From Phlebotomus papatasi (Eukaryota > Arthropoda > Insecta > Diptera > Psychodidae), in the NCBI RefSeq assembly GCF_024763615.1, contig NC_077224.1:72860712-72924711 (forward strand): a stretch of 64,000 nucleotides of DNA, given 5' to 3'. The notes under the pieces were generated by a model. The model was not told the origin of the DNA and did no database searches. It saw only the letters and a list, made by a program, of their open reading frames with translations. Both the position numbers and the translations under genes were made by a program. Shown here one piece after another: positions 23,301 through 38,300 of the stretch (position 1 is the stretch's first letter; the number at the start of each line of letters is the position of its first letter).

Positions 23301-26300
23301 ACCTACTACGTTAAGGTTTTAAGCAAATAGATATGTTTGATATACAGCTAAGCTTATATTAAAAATTGTACGCCATTGTGTCCCTGATATAATTCAGATA
23401 AACAGTTAAATAAATTTAAATATTTTAACGAAACTACCGATAAATGTTCCTGACGAAGAGGTGGTCCTTCGACCCTAAATCAAAATTTTGAAATATACAG
23501 GTTCCAATCTATTAATAAGTTTCCTTTCTTATTTCTCGAACTCAAAGGAAAAGCTTCAACCACGTCAACCCTTTTTTCTTCTTTAATACAGTTTTATTAC
23601 AAGGATGAGGAAGTATTTGGACATTTGGAGTTGAATTTGCAAAAGTCAAGAATGAGAGATATCATTTGCTAAAATCTGTACATTAGGATCAAATAGGATA
23701 GCTGGGAATCATTTCCAATTTAAAACTTTGAGATTTCCCTACTATTTTAGATTTGCGTAAGAAAATTCACGAAGAAATACTAAACCTTTTCTTATTGCTT
23801 CTCTTTTTATCCTACTAATTCTACTATTTCGCGGTCTTCTTTTCCTCTTTGCCTATGTACAAAATGAATGTGCATGTTTATACAAATAATTTTGAAATTA
23901 GAAATTTTTACTCTTTAAAAAAGGATGAAAATGTGTTTGAATTCATATCAGAATAATTTTGAATAGTTAAATTGCCAAGATATCTCTCCTACTTCCTAAC
24001 ATCTATAAAGGATGCGAATAGAGCAACATTAAAGTTGAACAAATTCAGCTTTATCTACAATTCGTAAGGGGTTACATTACTCATGCCTTTAAGGCTAGGA
24101 TAGATGTATAAACGGTTAGTAAACTTAGTAAGTCTTGATCCTACCTAAGTCTAATTAGGACCACTATATTATTTTAAGATACTATGACCTATGACTACAA
24201 GGAATGTCCTATCATTTCAATATTAGTTACGAATAGATTAATTCAAGTAATTTCACGAAGTATACAAAACAAGCCTTACTTTAACTTTAATTGGGAACTG
24301 ATGCGGCGAAAATGGGAACTAGGGGGAACTGGGGCAGTAGTAAACTGGGGTAGATGTAAACACTGTAATTTTTTTCATTAATTTTAAGACTCCAGAGGAT
24401 AAAACCCATAAGCATTCATAGATACCATGGAGATGTATGTCCACAGATGAATTGGTCAATAAAATCCTAATACTTTAAAAATAAAAATCATTTTTCCCGA
24501 AAATGTTGATATTTCGATTATTTTGGTCATTTGGATTTCCACCTGGAAATTGAAAACTGTGTAAAATAATCGAAATGTAGCAATACCAATTCTTTCCTAC
24601 ATCTTTTGGGATTATATTTATGCATTTACTAGACAAATTGAGATTCTCATTTTTTCAAAAGAATTAATAATTGGTCAGAAAACAGCATTTGGGGTAGATG
24701 TAATCAGGCAATTTCAATTACACAAAATGAGTAGGTAAAAGAGCGGGAAATTGACCTTCATGCGAAATATCTATAATTCATAGATTACGAAAAAAATTGG
24801 TGGTGCTGTGTTCAATAAAAAGTCACATGATGTCAAAATATGGGGAAAATCCATTGAAAAATGTCTTTGACATGCATGCTTTTAGTTTTTTTGCTATTTT
24901 AATTAATCTTTGTAAAAAGTGTCATGATTTTTTGAAAAATATACAGTCTTTATATATCTCTTAAGTAATTAAAATAATCGAGAGTGGTGCAAAGTTAATT
25001 TCAAGGGTGGGAAAAAAGGTGTTTACATCCTCCCCAGAAAGTGGTTACTTCTACCCCAGGTATTTTGTGAAAAGAGAAAAATTCACAGTGACACAAATTT
25101 TATTTTTATGGAAAACTCAATTGTTTTCCAGCATCCGCATTACCCTCGACGAATTGCCTATACCCAAGGGTAAAACATGAGCTAAGAAATATTTTTCAAA
25201 AAATCACGGTGTCCTTGGAAAATCACCTCAAATTCGCATCTATCGAAAATGGTTACATGTGCCCCAGTCTCCCCTATATTGTGATAAGATAAAAGCGTCA
25301 AATCTCAATTATAGTGCTAACGTAGTCAATAAAGAGAAGATTTTGTATAATAAAAACATTATTTTACAGTAACACAGAAAAGAATAGAATTTTTTTCTAT
25401 TAAAAATTTAAGAACTCGTATGAATCTCAAAAATCTAATCCAAGAAATAAGTTTTCATATCATGAATTATGTAATATTATTTTTCAAGGTTTCTACATGA
25501 ATTAATTTAACAATTTTAAGCACATTTGAGCCCAATGTTGTCATATTTTTGAAATTAATATTATTTATATTTTATTTAATTGTCAAAATTTCAGTATCTA
25601 AAAACTTCATCGATCTAAAATCTATAAAGTTTTAAAACAATTATTATTTTGCTTTAACCCTTTAAAAACAAGTGGGACACCGGTGTCTAAAAAAGAAAAA
25701 CTATTTTTTTCGACTATTTAAAGGACATTAATAACTTTCTATAGTCAAAAAATGTTTTTGTTTTTAGAACACCCGGTGTTCCATTCGTCCTTAAAGAGTT
25801 AAGAAGCTCATAGTTTCACTTCTTAAGACTTATTCATTTCAAATTTCCTTACATCAATTCTGAACACTATGTCTCTCTTATGGTAAAAGAAGCGTTTTGT
25901 CATTTACATTTCTTCTCCTCAGTGCTTCAATGCCTTTAGGAAGACCCCGTCAAGGATTGAAAGAAAATTAAGTTGTGAAATAGATAATTAAACTGAAAAT
26001 CTCGCCCTGAATTTAGTTACATAACTTTTATGGTTGAAATCCAGAAGTTAGTATTAAATATTTCTTTTAGAACTATTAATAACTAGGCGATTGAGTTCAG
26101 AACTTCGACAGTTAATAAACTTTTAACTGAGATTCTTTATAATCTCAGTTACTGTGTTCCGGTGTTAAATTCGACTTCGTCAGATCGTTTAACTCATGTA
26201 TTAATTGTGCTTAAAAACAGAGTTTGATTTAGGGTCGGAGGAACGTCTGTTTGACAGGGAACCTCTATTGACACTTTTGTCAAAATGTTGAAAATTATTT

Positions 26301-29300
26301 AATGTATCTAGTAAAATATAAGTAATATAACGTTTTTTCCGTTTTATATCTTTACTAAAAAGAGATGTTCAAATTTCATATCCCAAATGGTACAGAGTAG
26401 GGTGTCAATAGGTGCTGACACGAGTTCTTAAAGTGTCAATAGACGTTCCTTTCACCCTACAAAAAGTGTCTTAGTTAAAAGGTAAATAGCTTTCTATTTT
26501 CGCAAAATGTCGTTCATATTCGAAAAACCCAAAGAATTTTTGATCTTTCATACTAAAACTTTTTGAATCACCGTACTAATAAGAAGTTATCATAGGAATT
26601 AATCAGTGATAATAAAGTGATTAAATAATTGGAGAGACATTCCTGAAATTCTAACAGGAAAATGTCTCAGCCCACACACGACCGATTTTTGAATGCTTTT
26701 TGTTCTAGGAAAATTCCAGTTCTGAGCGTTCGGATTAAATCGATTTTTCTAAGCTTTAAAGTCTTATATAATGAAGAATTCTCAGAAGTTCTTACCTGAA
26801 TCTGCTCGAAAGGAACCTCGAAGGAGAACGACTCATTGTAGTAAGGATTAAGAGTGCACTTCTTAATGCTTGTCTTTTTCTTCTTCAATCTCTTGCCGTT
26901 CTGCATTAAAGCAATTTTCACGTAAGGATCTGAAAAGCACCAAAGAAACAATAATAATTATTATATTATATAATAAAGTTAGTTATTGCAAACATTAGGA
27001 CCTTAAAGATATTTTCATAGTACAAAAGTTTTATGATATATCATCATTAATGTACAAAATTATGACTCTATAAATTGTTGATTAAAATATGATTGTAAAG
27101 TTTAAAAAACCTGAAAGTCCTCCAACGTCCATTTTCTTGAGATTCTTCGCTTCCAAGATAACCACAGTCAATTTCCCAGCTGTCGGAACATATCGCAATG
27201 AGAAGCAAATGTCTCCCAACTTATTTTCCTACAATTAGAAAATATGAAAATTGTGATGCTGTGCCTTATCATCTGTCAAACACTACGACACTTTTTGTTA
27301 AACTATACACAAGTTAAATATTTTATTAGATAAACATCTATATCGCGAATTTCGAGAGTTGTTACTGAAAATTTACAACAATTGGCGTTGAGTGTTATTT
27401 TTTTGTTGTTGTTTTTTTCTTAAGGGCGGGTTTTGTTTGGGAAACAGAGAGATAAAAATTCAATTGTGGGACAGATGCTAAAAATGAAATGGATTGACAG
27501 AACACTGTTAAAAGCACGATTAAACCCATTATAGGTTTACACATCAATCTAGAGAAGATCTGGAGAGCTTTGAGGGGGGTGGGGTCACATGGGAGGAATA
27601 AAGTGCACTATAGAGGCTTTGGGGGACACTCACAATCATTCAAAGAAAATGTGGTCCTTCTGTACTTTGGCTTTCATGGAGGACAAACAAATGTTACAAA
27701 AACATCGATAAATAATAAATATATATTCTCTGTCTCGCAATTAATAGCATTTAATATTTTGGATGCCTCGAAGAACATTTTCTTCTTGTTGGAATATCAC
27801 ACAGTAAAACAGAGAGTCTCAATGTTGGAAAATATATTATATATATCTTTTGTGTTTTCACACATCAGTACACAAATTGTGTTTCTTTTTGCTCTTCCAA
27901 CGATTATTCCATGAGAAAATCAATATTCAGTGGCGAAGACTGACTTCACAAATGGCTGGTTTAAAGCTCAACCCCCTTTGCATGTATTACCAAAGATAAT
28001 TTGCTTTTGTTTGAAATGCAAATTTATTATAAATTATGATTCTGAATAGTTAAACTCTAAAGGTTTAATTTTAAACCAGTATTGCAGCGCCATTTTTTAC
28101 TTGTTTCCTTTTAATATATTATCGAAAGAGATGTAAAATGTTAAACCAAAATGAATAGAACGTAAAATATTAGAAAAAAGTCAAATGACTATGCAAAAAA
28201 CAAACAATTTGAAAATATTTTTTCATTGAAGTCTGTGAACGTAAAGTAACAAATTGGACGAAATTTTCTAAAGAAGGATACGCGAAAGTGGAGTTTAAAT
28301 TTCATTCTGAGAAATCCTATTTTAAGTAGAAAATTGTTGATATTTATTTAGAAATGTAATTTATCTATTAAATAATTTACAATAAATAATAATTTTCTTA
28401 TTTAATCTAAAACTGCGTTTATTAGCTCAGTTTTAGAATATAGAGGTCTTATTAATAATGATGTAATAAATCTTATAGACTCTAAAAATATTTTGAATAT
28501 TGTTTTTTGTCAATTTTTAGGTTGAAATGGTCATAAAATAACAAGTAAAATTTAGAAAATATAGAAAAAAAGCAATATGGGGAAGTAGGGCACGTTTTAA
28601 ATTGGGATTTTTCTCCTATGTTTAAGTAGAACTGAGCCGTATCATAATGTAACTTTGCTTCTCAATCTGTTTGTGCAGCTAAAGTATATCACGATAAGGC
28701 TCAATTTTATTTAAAAATAGGTCAAAAATTCCAATTTCAAAGATGCCCCACTTTCAAAGGTTCCCCACTTCCCCCTATTTTAATTTCTTAAAATTAATTG
28801 GTGTTCATCTACTAAAAATGTTAGAACTAAGTACGCAAATTGAGATTGAATTCTTTATTTTTTCAAGTTCAATTAAAGATTCTTTAACAACAATTTCAGT
28901 TTGGTCTCTAATAAGGTTTACAAACCTTAACTTTAAGAAACCAAATTTGAATCTTAAATAGAAACTTAGCCATATGGTTTAACTGTTCTAATTTCTTATC
29001 AATCATAATTTTTTGGAAAAAAATTTAACTTAGGATTGGATTATTAAAGATGAGTGACCTATTTGGTTCACAAAAAGCAATAAGATTGCTCGCTGTTCAG
29101 GATATTGAGACCTTTGGGAACTGACCTAAACCGTTAGTCTGAAGCCCGATGATATTATCAAATATCAATTAAAATCCAGAAGACCAATCTAAAGTTTCAT
29201 CTGAAGATTTTAGTTATAAGGGTGAGTCTGAAGTTTGTTCAACTGAGTTTAAAATTTTCATGTTGACTCTAAATTTTTTAGAACCTACCTGGATTTTTCA

Positions 29301-32300
29301 TCTGAATTCTAGAATTCACAATTTAAATCATCTTAAAAGAATTCGAGTTTAATAAATAATGTTTTGTTTAAGTTTTCTTTATTATTTTTTTCAAAAATTT
29401 ATTGTTTTTATTTTTTTAAGTAAAATTAAAACAGTTTAAATAGTAAAATTTATATCCCTCGTTTTAATTCTTCCATTACAGTTGTTTTGAGCTTAGAAGT
29501 TATATAACTCCATTCTATGCAACCTTCCTAATCTTAATCATGCCATTAAGCTATGATTAAATTAATCAAAAAGTATCAAAACCGACGTAAGATTTAATTT
29601 AAAAGTATAGTCCGATATTTGTGGGATGCGGAAGGGTTCAGCTAAGAATAAAAATCCTTGTCGTCTTCTTTTTGGGAAGAAAAGAATTTTTATTCTAGGG
29701 TAAACCTTCTCCTGCTCAAATATTACCGGATTTTCCCTTTGGATGATATTAATAAGTTCTTCAAGGGGATCTCAATGGCATAACAGGCAAGACCGTCGAC
29801 TTTTGAGCGCTAGATCACGACTTGTGTTATAGTTGTGAGCTCGATTCTATCCTATTGCAAAGATCTGAATGTCTGATTTAGACATCTTTCACATGTAACA
29901 AAACCGTAATATAACGCACCGTCCTTGTTCTACAACTCTGGGAGCACGGAAAAAATACAGGAAGACGCTTCTGTATGGTCTAGTACATATTCTTCCAGCA
30001 AGGGATATGACATTGATTGTAAAACAATAATTACCTTGTAATAGAAATATGTCGATACGATACGATACGATAAGATGCGATACGAGTAATAATAATAATG
30101 AAAAGGCGGTCCTCAAACTAGACACTTAGAACAGTTCTCGAAGGTTTCAATATCCTAAATTAAAAGCAATCTCGAGTTTATCAGATTATTATTGATCATT
30201 TATCGTTAATAATCCAATCATAAGTTAAGTTATTCCAAAAAATCTTGTCTGGTAAGAAATTGAAGGAGATAAGCTATATGACTTAGCCTAAGGTTTGAAG
30301 CGCGTATACGGCACCGACGCCGACAAAGTAACAATTTATCAAAAAACAATAATTTGGTGATTCTTGGATGAGAAAGTTCAAACCAAAATCAAAAAACTTT
30401 TCTTCCAAGAGCTTTCGTTTTTTTCCTGAGCTGAACTTTCCCCTCCGACCAACGATCACCGGAATATTGTTTTTTATGATAATAAATAATACTTCAAGTT
30501 TTAGGAAAAGCGCCTATAATTTAATTGTAGGTCTTAAGCATGTTTAGAGTTGTTGCAGGCAAGTCGTTTAAGCTCCAACCTATTTAAATTGGACAATTTA
30601 AAATACTTAATAATAATTAAAACCCAAACGAGATCGTGACGAACGGATTCTAGGTTAGATATCTTTATGTCCTAGACACACATACGACTTAAGTCGAAAG
30701 ACGGCTTAACGGAATTATAATCAAAATAATAATTTCACTTAATTTCTATCAGTTTCGAACTAACTATGCAATTTCTGGGCTTAACCCGAGAGACGGATTA
30801 GTCAGAAACTGATGGAACTGTGATATGATGATTATTCTGATTATAATTACGTCAAGCTGTCTCTTGGCTTAAGTCGTCAGTGTGTCTAGGGCATTAAAGA
30901 ACCCTCTAACACTTTTGGCCACTCTTATCAAACACACCGATAAAAATGTGTTGGTTTCTATTCAAATCAATTTTTAGTTTTTTAATCCTAAGTTCTGTTT
31001 TTTCTCCAATTTTTGGGTTATTTGAGTAAAAATTTAAATTTCTTTGTATAATTCAAAATAGGATTCTCAAGTTTATATTAAACATATTTCAATTATTTTT
31101 ACTAAATTTTAACTCAAGATTCATTAGATTCATTTGCCAACCAATCTTAGGTCTTGAAATTCAAATAAAATTTCTTTAAGCATAAATTGAGATAAGGAGT
31201 TTAAACTTTTGATTTAAAAAATGAAAATTTCGTCCATTGCCATTGAATTTAAGTACCAAAGTGTGATTTTCAAAATTGCTATTTGAACACCCAGCTCAAA
31301 CACGCTTTTAGATAATTTGATGACGTGAAGTGACTTGCTTATCAGCTACATGTGCTAGAAAATATTTTCTGTAAACATTTCAAAACAATTATTCGTGTTG
31401 AAAATCTACGGAAAAAACGTGTTCAAAAAGTGTTTTAAAAGAAAAATTGAAAATGGAAAAGCTCAAAATGATTACTGGAAAGAAAAGAGTGAGAAAAGTA
31501 TTATTTTGATCATACTTATAGTCTGTTTAGTGTGTGTCATCCAATACCGGCCTGTTGAGTGTTGAGAGAGTTGTCTTATCTAATACAAAAAACACTAAGT
31601 TTATCCACTTTAAAACAAAGAAATAGCAAAAGTGTAATTGGATAAAATTGTTAAGTGAAATGTGAATAAAACTTGTGACAAAACATTTTTTTGCCTTTTT
31701 TTTTGATAATTTTGAATGGATTGTACCAATTGTGTGATGTCTTGAAGCTCAAAAGCTGAGGTGGAAAATGTATTTGAAGTAATTAGAGAGAAATAAGACT
31801 AAAAAAAGAAAGAAATTAAACATCTTGCACAATCTTTCTATTGTTCTTCAATTTTAGAATGAAAATGTCCTGGGAAAGTTATACAAGGGAAAACTTTTGC
31901 AATTTTCCAATGTGAGACTGGACTCTGATAAGGCTTTTGCAAGAGCAATTCAAACATTCAAATTAACTTCTTTTTTAAGTTGTAGAGTGATTTGACTGAT
32001 TTTTTTCCATGATTATGATAGCTATTTATGGCGAAAATGAATGATAAATTGTTCTTGTTATATTACAAACGTTCCTTTTTTTCGAACTCAGAGATATCAA
32101 AAAAATAAATTATGATGAAGAAGACATGCTCGTATCAAAAGTGCTTTCTAATTTAAAAAAAAATATTATCCTTCAATAAAATACTTCGGAAAAGACCAAA
32201 AGAAAAGGGGAAACAAATATACATGTTGGATCTACATATACAAAGTGAGTATTTTTCTCAGTGTTATAAAGAAGATTTCTTTTTATTTTACAAGATAAAC

Positions 32301-35300
32301 GTCAAACCAAAAAAACAACTTCTCAAGGAGACAAAAGAGAAAACCCAGTGCTATTAACACAAGACGAATTCAGTGACTTTCTCCTTACTATGAAGAAAAA
32401 ATAAATTAAAATTGTTAAAAAGAGAAAATTTGTGGGCGGTGTAAGCTCTTTTATAGTTTCAAAAATACATTAACAATTTTGAGAGAGAGATAGATAGATA
32501 GAAAGATAGAGAATAAAAAATGTTTAGTGAAAATGGTTGGTTTTATTTATTTTTTTTTTTATTTTGAAATTAAATTAAAGAGAGACATTAAAGAAAATGA
32601 AGAAAAGCATTCACCAAAACTTACTCCAATCACGTGTTACAAGACGAAGAGAGGGAGGAGAAAATTAATTGTGTTGACGATTGCACCACACACAGATAAT
32701 AAAAGAAAACTTTTATATAACAAAAAAGAAAATTCTAAAGCTTCCCACGTGTGTTGGCTTTTCTTCACATGCCACAACAAATTTCCTTGGTATTTCTTTC
32801 AGAAATAAAAGAAAAAAAAATGTGGGAATAAAAATAGGTAAACAAGGAACTTATTTTAAATAAAACAACAAATTTCAGGAGACAGGACAAAAGCTTGGAC
32901 TGAAGTTATCAAGTATTGTGGGCAGAATGTTATGCGGTATGCACAAATCCTTTTTATTATGTAAACACAGTTTTGAAAATTTTAAATCTTAAACGAAGTT
33001 CACTTACTCCTTGGAAATTGTCACATATATTTTATCAAAACAAAACGAATTGTGCATAGCCTATAATGCCATGTGCACAATAAATTTCATTTTGTAAAGA
33101 CGTTTTCGAAAATCCCTGTAATGTCCAACGTACAATAATGACCAGCGCACAATAATTCTTGTTTGTAAACAGGTGCCCATCAAGCCTAATAAAAAGTGAA
33201 GCTATTTTTCACTTTTCCTTGTAAAAATTTTGCAGCTATTGCACCGCGACTTAAACAAATTTGCTCGTAGTTTTTGTATAATTTTGTATAATATTATGAA
33301 TTATGTATTTTTAGATAGCTTCTAATGCACGATTTCGAAATATATCAGACTGATAAGTCAATTCTCTTTAGGAAAAATCTTGCCAATAGTCTTCAGTGCA
33401 TCTATACAAAAATGTATGGAAACTGAAATATCGAGAAGCCCCTGTTTGTAAACATGTTTTCAAAATTTCCCATCAGATTGAGTAAGATGACTAGATCTAG
33501 ATCTCACTCACTCTCATTGAAATGTCAAAAACATGTTTACTAAACAGAAGGTATTGTGTGCTGGGCATAACTTGCTTGTAAACATGTTTTCAAAATTTTC
33601 AATGAGATAGAGCGAGAGGACTAGATCTACATTTCATTCCTCTCTCAATCAAATGTCAAACAAATATTTACAAAACAAAGTTCATTATCCATTTCTGCGA
33701 GAGGTGTTTAAACCGAAGTTATTGGTTAGACGCCATAATGCCTAGCGCACAGTAACTTTTGTTTTGTAAACATGTTTCCAAAACAGCCTGTGAAAGTGAA
33801 TGAGATACCTAGCTTTAGGTTTCATTCACTCTCACTCAAGCGTAATAAACATGTGTCCAAACACAAGTTATTGCTCACTAGTCATAATGAACTTTACAGA
33901 ATTATGCCCAACGTACAATAACTTTTGTTTTGTGAACATAGTTTTGGCAATTCAGTGAATGAAATATAGATCTAGTTATCTCGCTCACTCTCATAGACAG
34001 TTTCTAAAACATATTTACAAAACAAAAATCATTGTACGATAGGCATTATTTTTGTTTTGTAAATATTTATTTGTTTCTTCAATGATATTTATAATAATTT
34101 CATGTATAGTAAATTTTGCTTTTCGGGCATGGTAGTTGTCATTCCAATGAGAAGGAGAGAAACCAATATCTCTTATCTCAATAGTCATCTTGCTCACGCT
34201 ATGCTATTTTGGAAACACTATCAAACAAACGGCATTGTGCGTTGTGCATTAGGCTGTCTACACACTATGAGCATTTTTTAAAAAAATTCTTTAAAAAATA
34301 ACCCTAAAAAGGTTTTTGAAAAGAATCGGCTCTACACTAGTGAAAATTTTTGTAAAAAAATGGATTTTTTACAGAAATTTGCCTAGTAAGGTAAAGTACC
34401 CTTACTCGACCGGGTTCCTCTATTCGACCGGTGGGTCAATTTTTGAATATTTGATGGTGAATTTCATCAATTTCTATGAATTTGTCACTGATTCGTATTA
34501 TTTAAAGAATAATTGACCTATTAATGTTAGATCATACACAAAATATTATAGCAAATATAATTAAATTGAATAAATAAATCTACCGGTCGAATAGAAGAAC
34601 CGGTCGAATAAAGGGTACTTTACCTTATGTAAGCAATTTTGTAAAAAAAACCGACCCATTTTTATTTTTTAAAATTTTTTTTAAAGAATTTTTTTAAAAA
34701 ATGCTCATATGTGTAGACACCTTTATTCTCAGCATAATACTTTTTGCGTTGTAAACGTTTTTGACATTTGGATGAGAGGGAATGAAACCTAGTTCTAGTT
34801 ATCTCGCTCACTCTCACAGGTAGTCTCTCAAACATGTTTGCAGAGCACAATTGATTATGGGTACAGTACAGTGTCATTTACACAGTGTATTGAGAGGACA
34901 AAATTAATGTGCATGCCCCATCGGAAACAAATTTATACAGCCAATAGGAAACTAGCATTGGATGACGTAGTAAGATGTCATCCCGAATGCTAGCTTCTGA
35001 TTGGCTACAGCCCCAAGCAGCACAAAATAACTTAACCACAAATTATCGTTGTGCCAACGTTAAAATACGGTTATTTTAACCACATAAGTTGCAAAAACGT
35101 TATACAACAGTTAAATAACAAAGATGTGCTGCTTGGGGCCGGTACTTTCTTAAGTTTCTTCACCCCAATGCTCAATAAATCTCAATCCAGCTTTAAAAAA
35201 AATAAAATCAAAAAGGAAATTTGAATTTTGAGGATGGATTTTTTTTGATGCAGTAGCCAATTGTCAAAATTCTTTCACATATTTTGTTCCAAAATTGTTA

Positions 35301-38300
35301 GTCGATTTGTTCAAAAAATAAAATTGCTCCATATCTAAAGGGAGATTTAATTGACTCAATTGCAAAATTTTGTTCTTCTTTTCAAACAAATAATATCCAA
35401 AAATCAATTTGATATTTTCAATTAAATCTCCCCAAAACTCAATAGAAAAAAGTGAAACAGAAAAACTCAATGTTGCGACAGATTTTTTCTTGTTTTTTTG
35501 AATTTCTCTGTGACGGATTTTTTTCTTGTTTATAATTAAAATACTTACGTGAATGAGAATTGATTTGGTATTTTGGTTTTTGAAGCGAGACATGCAAATT
35601 TTTTTGTTGAAGACACAACCATTCACAGGCGTAAGCACAGCAGAGAAAATATGAGGAAAAAAGAGAAAAATAATTTACGTCAATAACTGTAATGGAAATT
35701 AATTGTAAAATTTGTAATCAATTTCGCTCGTTTCTTTTGGTTTTTTGGCTTTTGCAGATTGAGATAACAAAAATATTTGTGTTTTTTTTCGAAATTTTCA
35801 GAGACCAATTGTGTTTGAAAAATTTTTTGTTAAACAAATTTTAAGAAGAAAAGAGACTTAAACGTGAAATTCAAAAGAAGATATAAAAATGTAAGAAATA
35901 AATTGATGTGAGAATGAGGCAAAGGTATCTTTTTTTTTCTGGTAAGAGATTTAGCAAATTTCTTGAAACTAAATAACGTTAAATAACGAATTTAAAAGTA
36001 AAATAATTAATTACAATTGTCGGTTGAACAGTGGATTAAGAAAATTGATAAGCGGAAATATATTGAAAGAATACTTTTTCTCAAAGAATTTTTTGTGTCT
36101 TTTTTTTGGAACTAATAAAATATCGAGGATTTTCTTATAAACAAATAAAATTTAAGATAAATATTTTCTTTCAGCACTGCTGCCTCTGTACACAAAAATA
36201 AATAGTCAAACTGATAATTAAAAGAGGAATTAAACAGTGTAGAATGGTTTTTATAAAAATTCACCTGTAATTCAGCAGAAGAATCGATTTATTCTGCTCT
36301 GTGTTCTTTTTGTCAAAGAGACTCAATCAATATTAAAAAGGGATTTTCAATTTAATAAAAATAAACAGAAAACGGAAGTGAATAAAACGTAAATAAACAA
36401 TCAAATATGAAACTTTGATAAAAGACATTCCATTCCAAAAAGATAAACTCATTGTATCATAAAAAACTTTCAACAGTATATAAATTGAAAAGTTTCTCAA
36501 TAAATATCATGAAAAGTAACTCGTAATACAAAATTTGTGATGAGAATGATATATTAAAATGTAAACACTTCCTCTGAGCCAAATGATATTGTCTGGAAAA
36601 TTTCTATAATAGTCTCAAATGTTGAGAAATGTTTTGCATTTGCACCATTTCTTCGAGTAAGTAACGTTGATGTCTTTAAATATTGAGAGAAAAATTATCT
36701 ATTGAATATCAGAATTTGAATGGAAGACATAGTTTTCTGTTCATACACTAGCGCCACTTGGTAAAAAACGGTGAAAGCTAAAACATTTAGTGTTCTATGT
36801 ACCCTTGAGACTACTACAAATTTCCTAAACAATGACATATTGGTTAACTAGCAATTAATGATTTTATCTTATCGTACCTAATTAGCTGTGATATAGGGGA
36901 ATAGAGACAACCAAAAGCTCATCTCAATGGCACTAAATAAATTTTTCCTTCATCGAAAAATTGTGATGTGTTTAATGGTATACTTCTATACAGAGTTTCA
37001 GGAGGTTTGGGATAGATTATTCTGGGTTATATTTTTGTACTATCGCAAAAAAAAACCATGGAGCTTTTTGAACTGGGTGTAAAAAGTTTTCCTGCCACAA
37101 AATGTATATAAACTGTTTTTTCAACACTTCCTAAGCTTGTATTTTGCCCCTGGAAAAGAATTTTCTCTATTTGCGAGGACAGGAAAATATGGCAAAAAAG
37201 CCAGTGAGGGTGGTTTTTTTGACGTTGGAGCTAGAGAAAAGACGTTCATTCTGGGATGGCTTTTCTGTGGAATTATGTTTGCTTTGGGCTTTCATACCTG
37301 ACCACCTTCACCTTCGACGCTCTGCAATTCTCGCCATTCCTCAATGGTTTGCGCCAGATCAATTTGGCATAGAGGCACTTTGACCTCACCAATTTGATCG
37401 TGCTTCGAGAAGCGATCGAAATCAAATATGGCAAACACGAGGGTCTTATTCATGGCATCAGCATAAGGGAGACTCTATGGATGAGAAATAGTATTATTCC
37501 TTCAAGATACCTTTTAAACCACGATCCTATTCCTACAACTTACTTTGAAGACAAAAGTCTCATTGAAGACAGGATTGAGAGTCTTTCGGTGCACTTTGGT
37601 CTCGAACTTCTTCTTCTTGTCTGGCAATAGGTAAACCTTGACGTAGGGATCAGAAGTTCCGCCCATGTCCAGAGCAGGCAATTCCTCAGCTTGGTTCACA
37701 GTAACGGCCAAACTGTTGGAGTTGAAGTCGTATTCGAGCTGGAAATAGCAGTAAAAATTTAAATTAGAGGGAAATAAATTTCAACATTTTAAAATAAATA
37801 TTTTATTTAAATGCTTGAGAAGATTTTTAATAGTCTTAAGAATATTAAACTTTATACTATAGTTTTATTATTGTTGTACTTTCCACAATATTGATTTTTG
37901 TAAATGGGTATTTGATGCCTACTATACATTAATAACGTATAGTATACAAACCGCATGAAGAAAAGAATGTTTAGGTTTAAAACAATAGCATTATATTCCA
38001 AACTGCCTGGCTGACGAATAATGAACAGACATTATCTTGAATATACTCTAGAATTATCCATTTAAAAAAGCTTTTGAGTTTTTTTATAAATGAAGGCTCT
38101 TTAATACATTATTTTACTGGTCAAATTTAAAAAGGTAGCAGTATACAATCATTGAGAAAAAAGAGGGTGCGATTAACTTTTTTTCCTCATAACTTTAACA
38201 CTTTAAAAGGTGTAAAAATATATCAACATTTTTTAATGTTAATTTTACACCTTTTTAAGTGTAAAATTAACATGAAAAAAGGTAACTTTAACCCATAATA

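Noticed and set aside
23449..23480. CCTGACGAAGAGG...CCTTCGA as a hammerhead
   Set aside because: The GAAA core and stem III are absent; at most a decayed copy.
33444..34250. CRISPR-like array
   Set aside because: Spacing is irregular, each unit is a self-complementary MITE, and the DNA is eukaryotic.
35264..35638. 124-codon open frame on the minus strand
   Set aside because: Low-complexity sequence rich in Lys, Ile and Phe inside Syt1 intron 5, with no splice signals or similarity.
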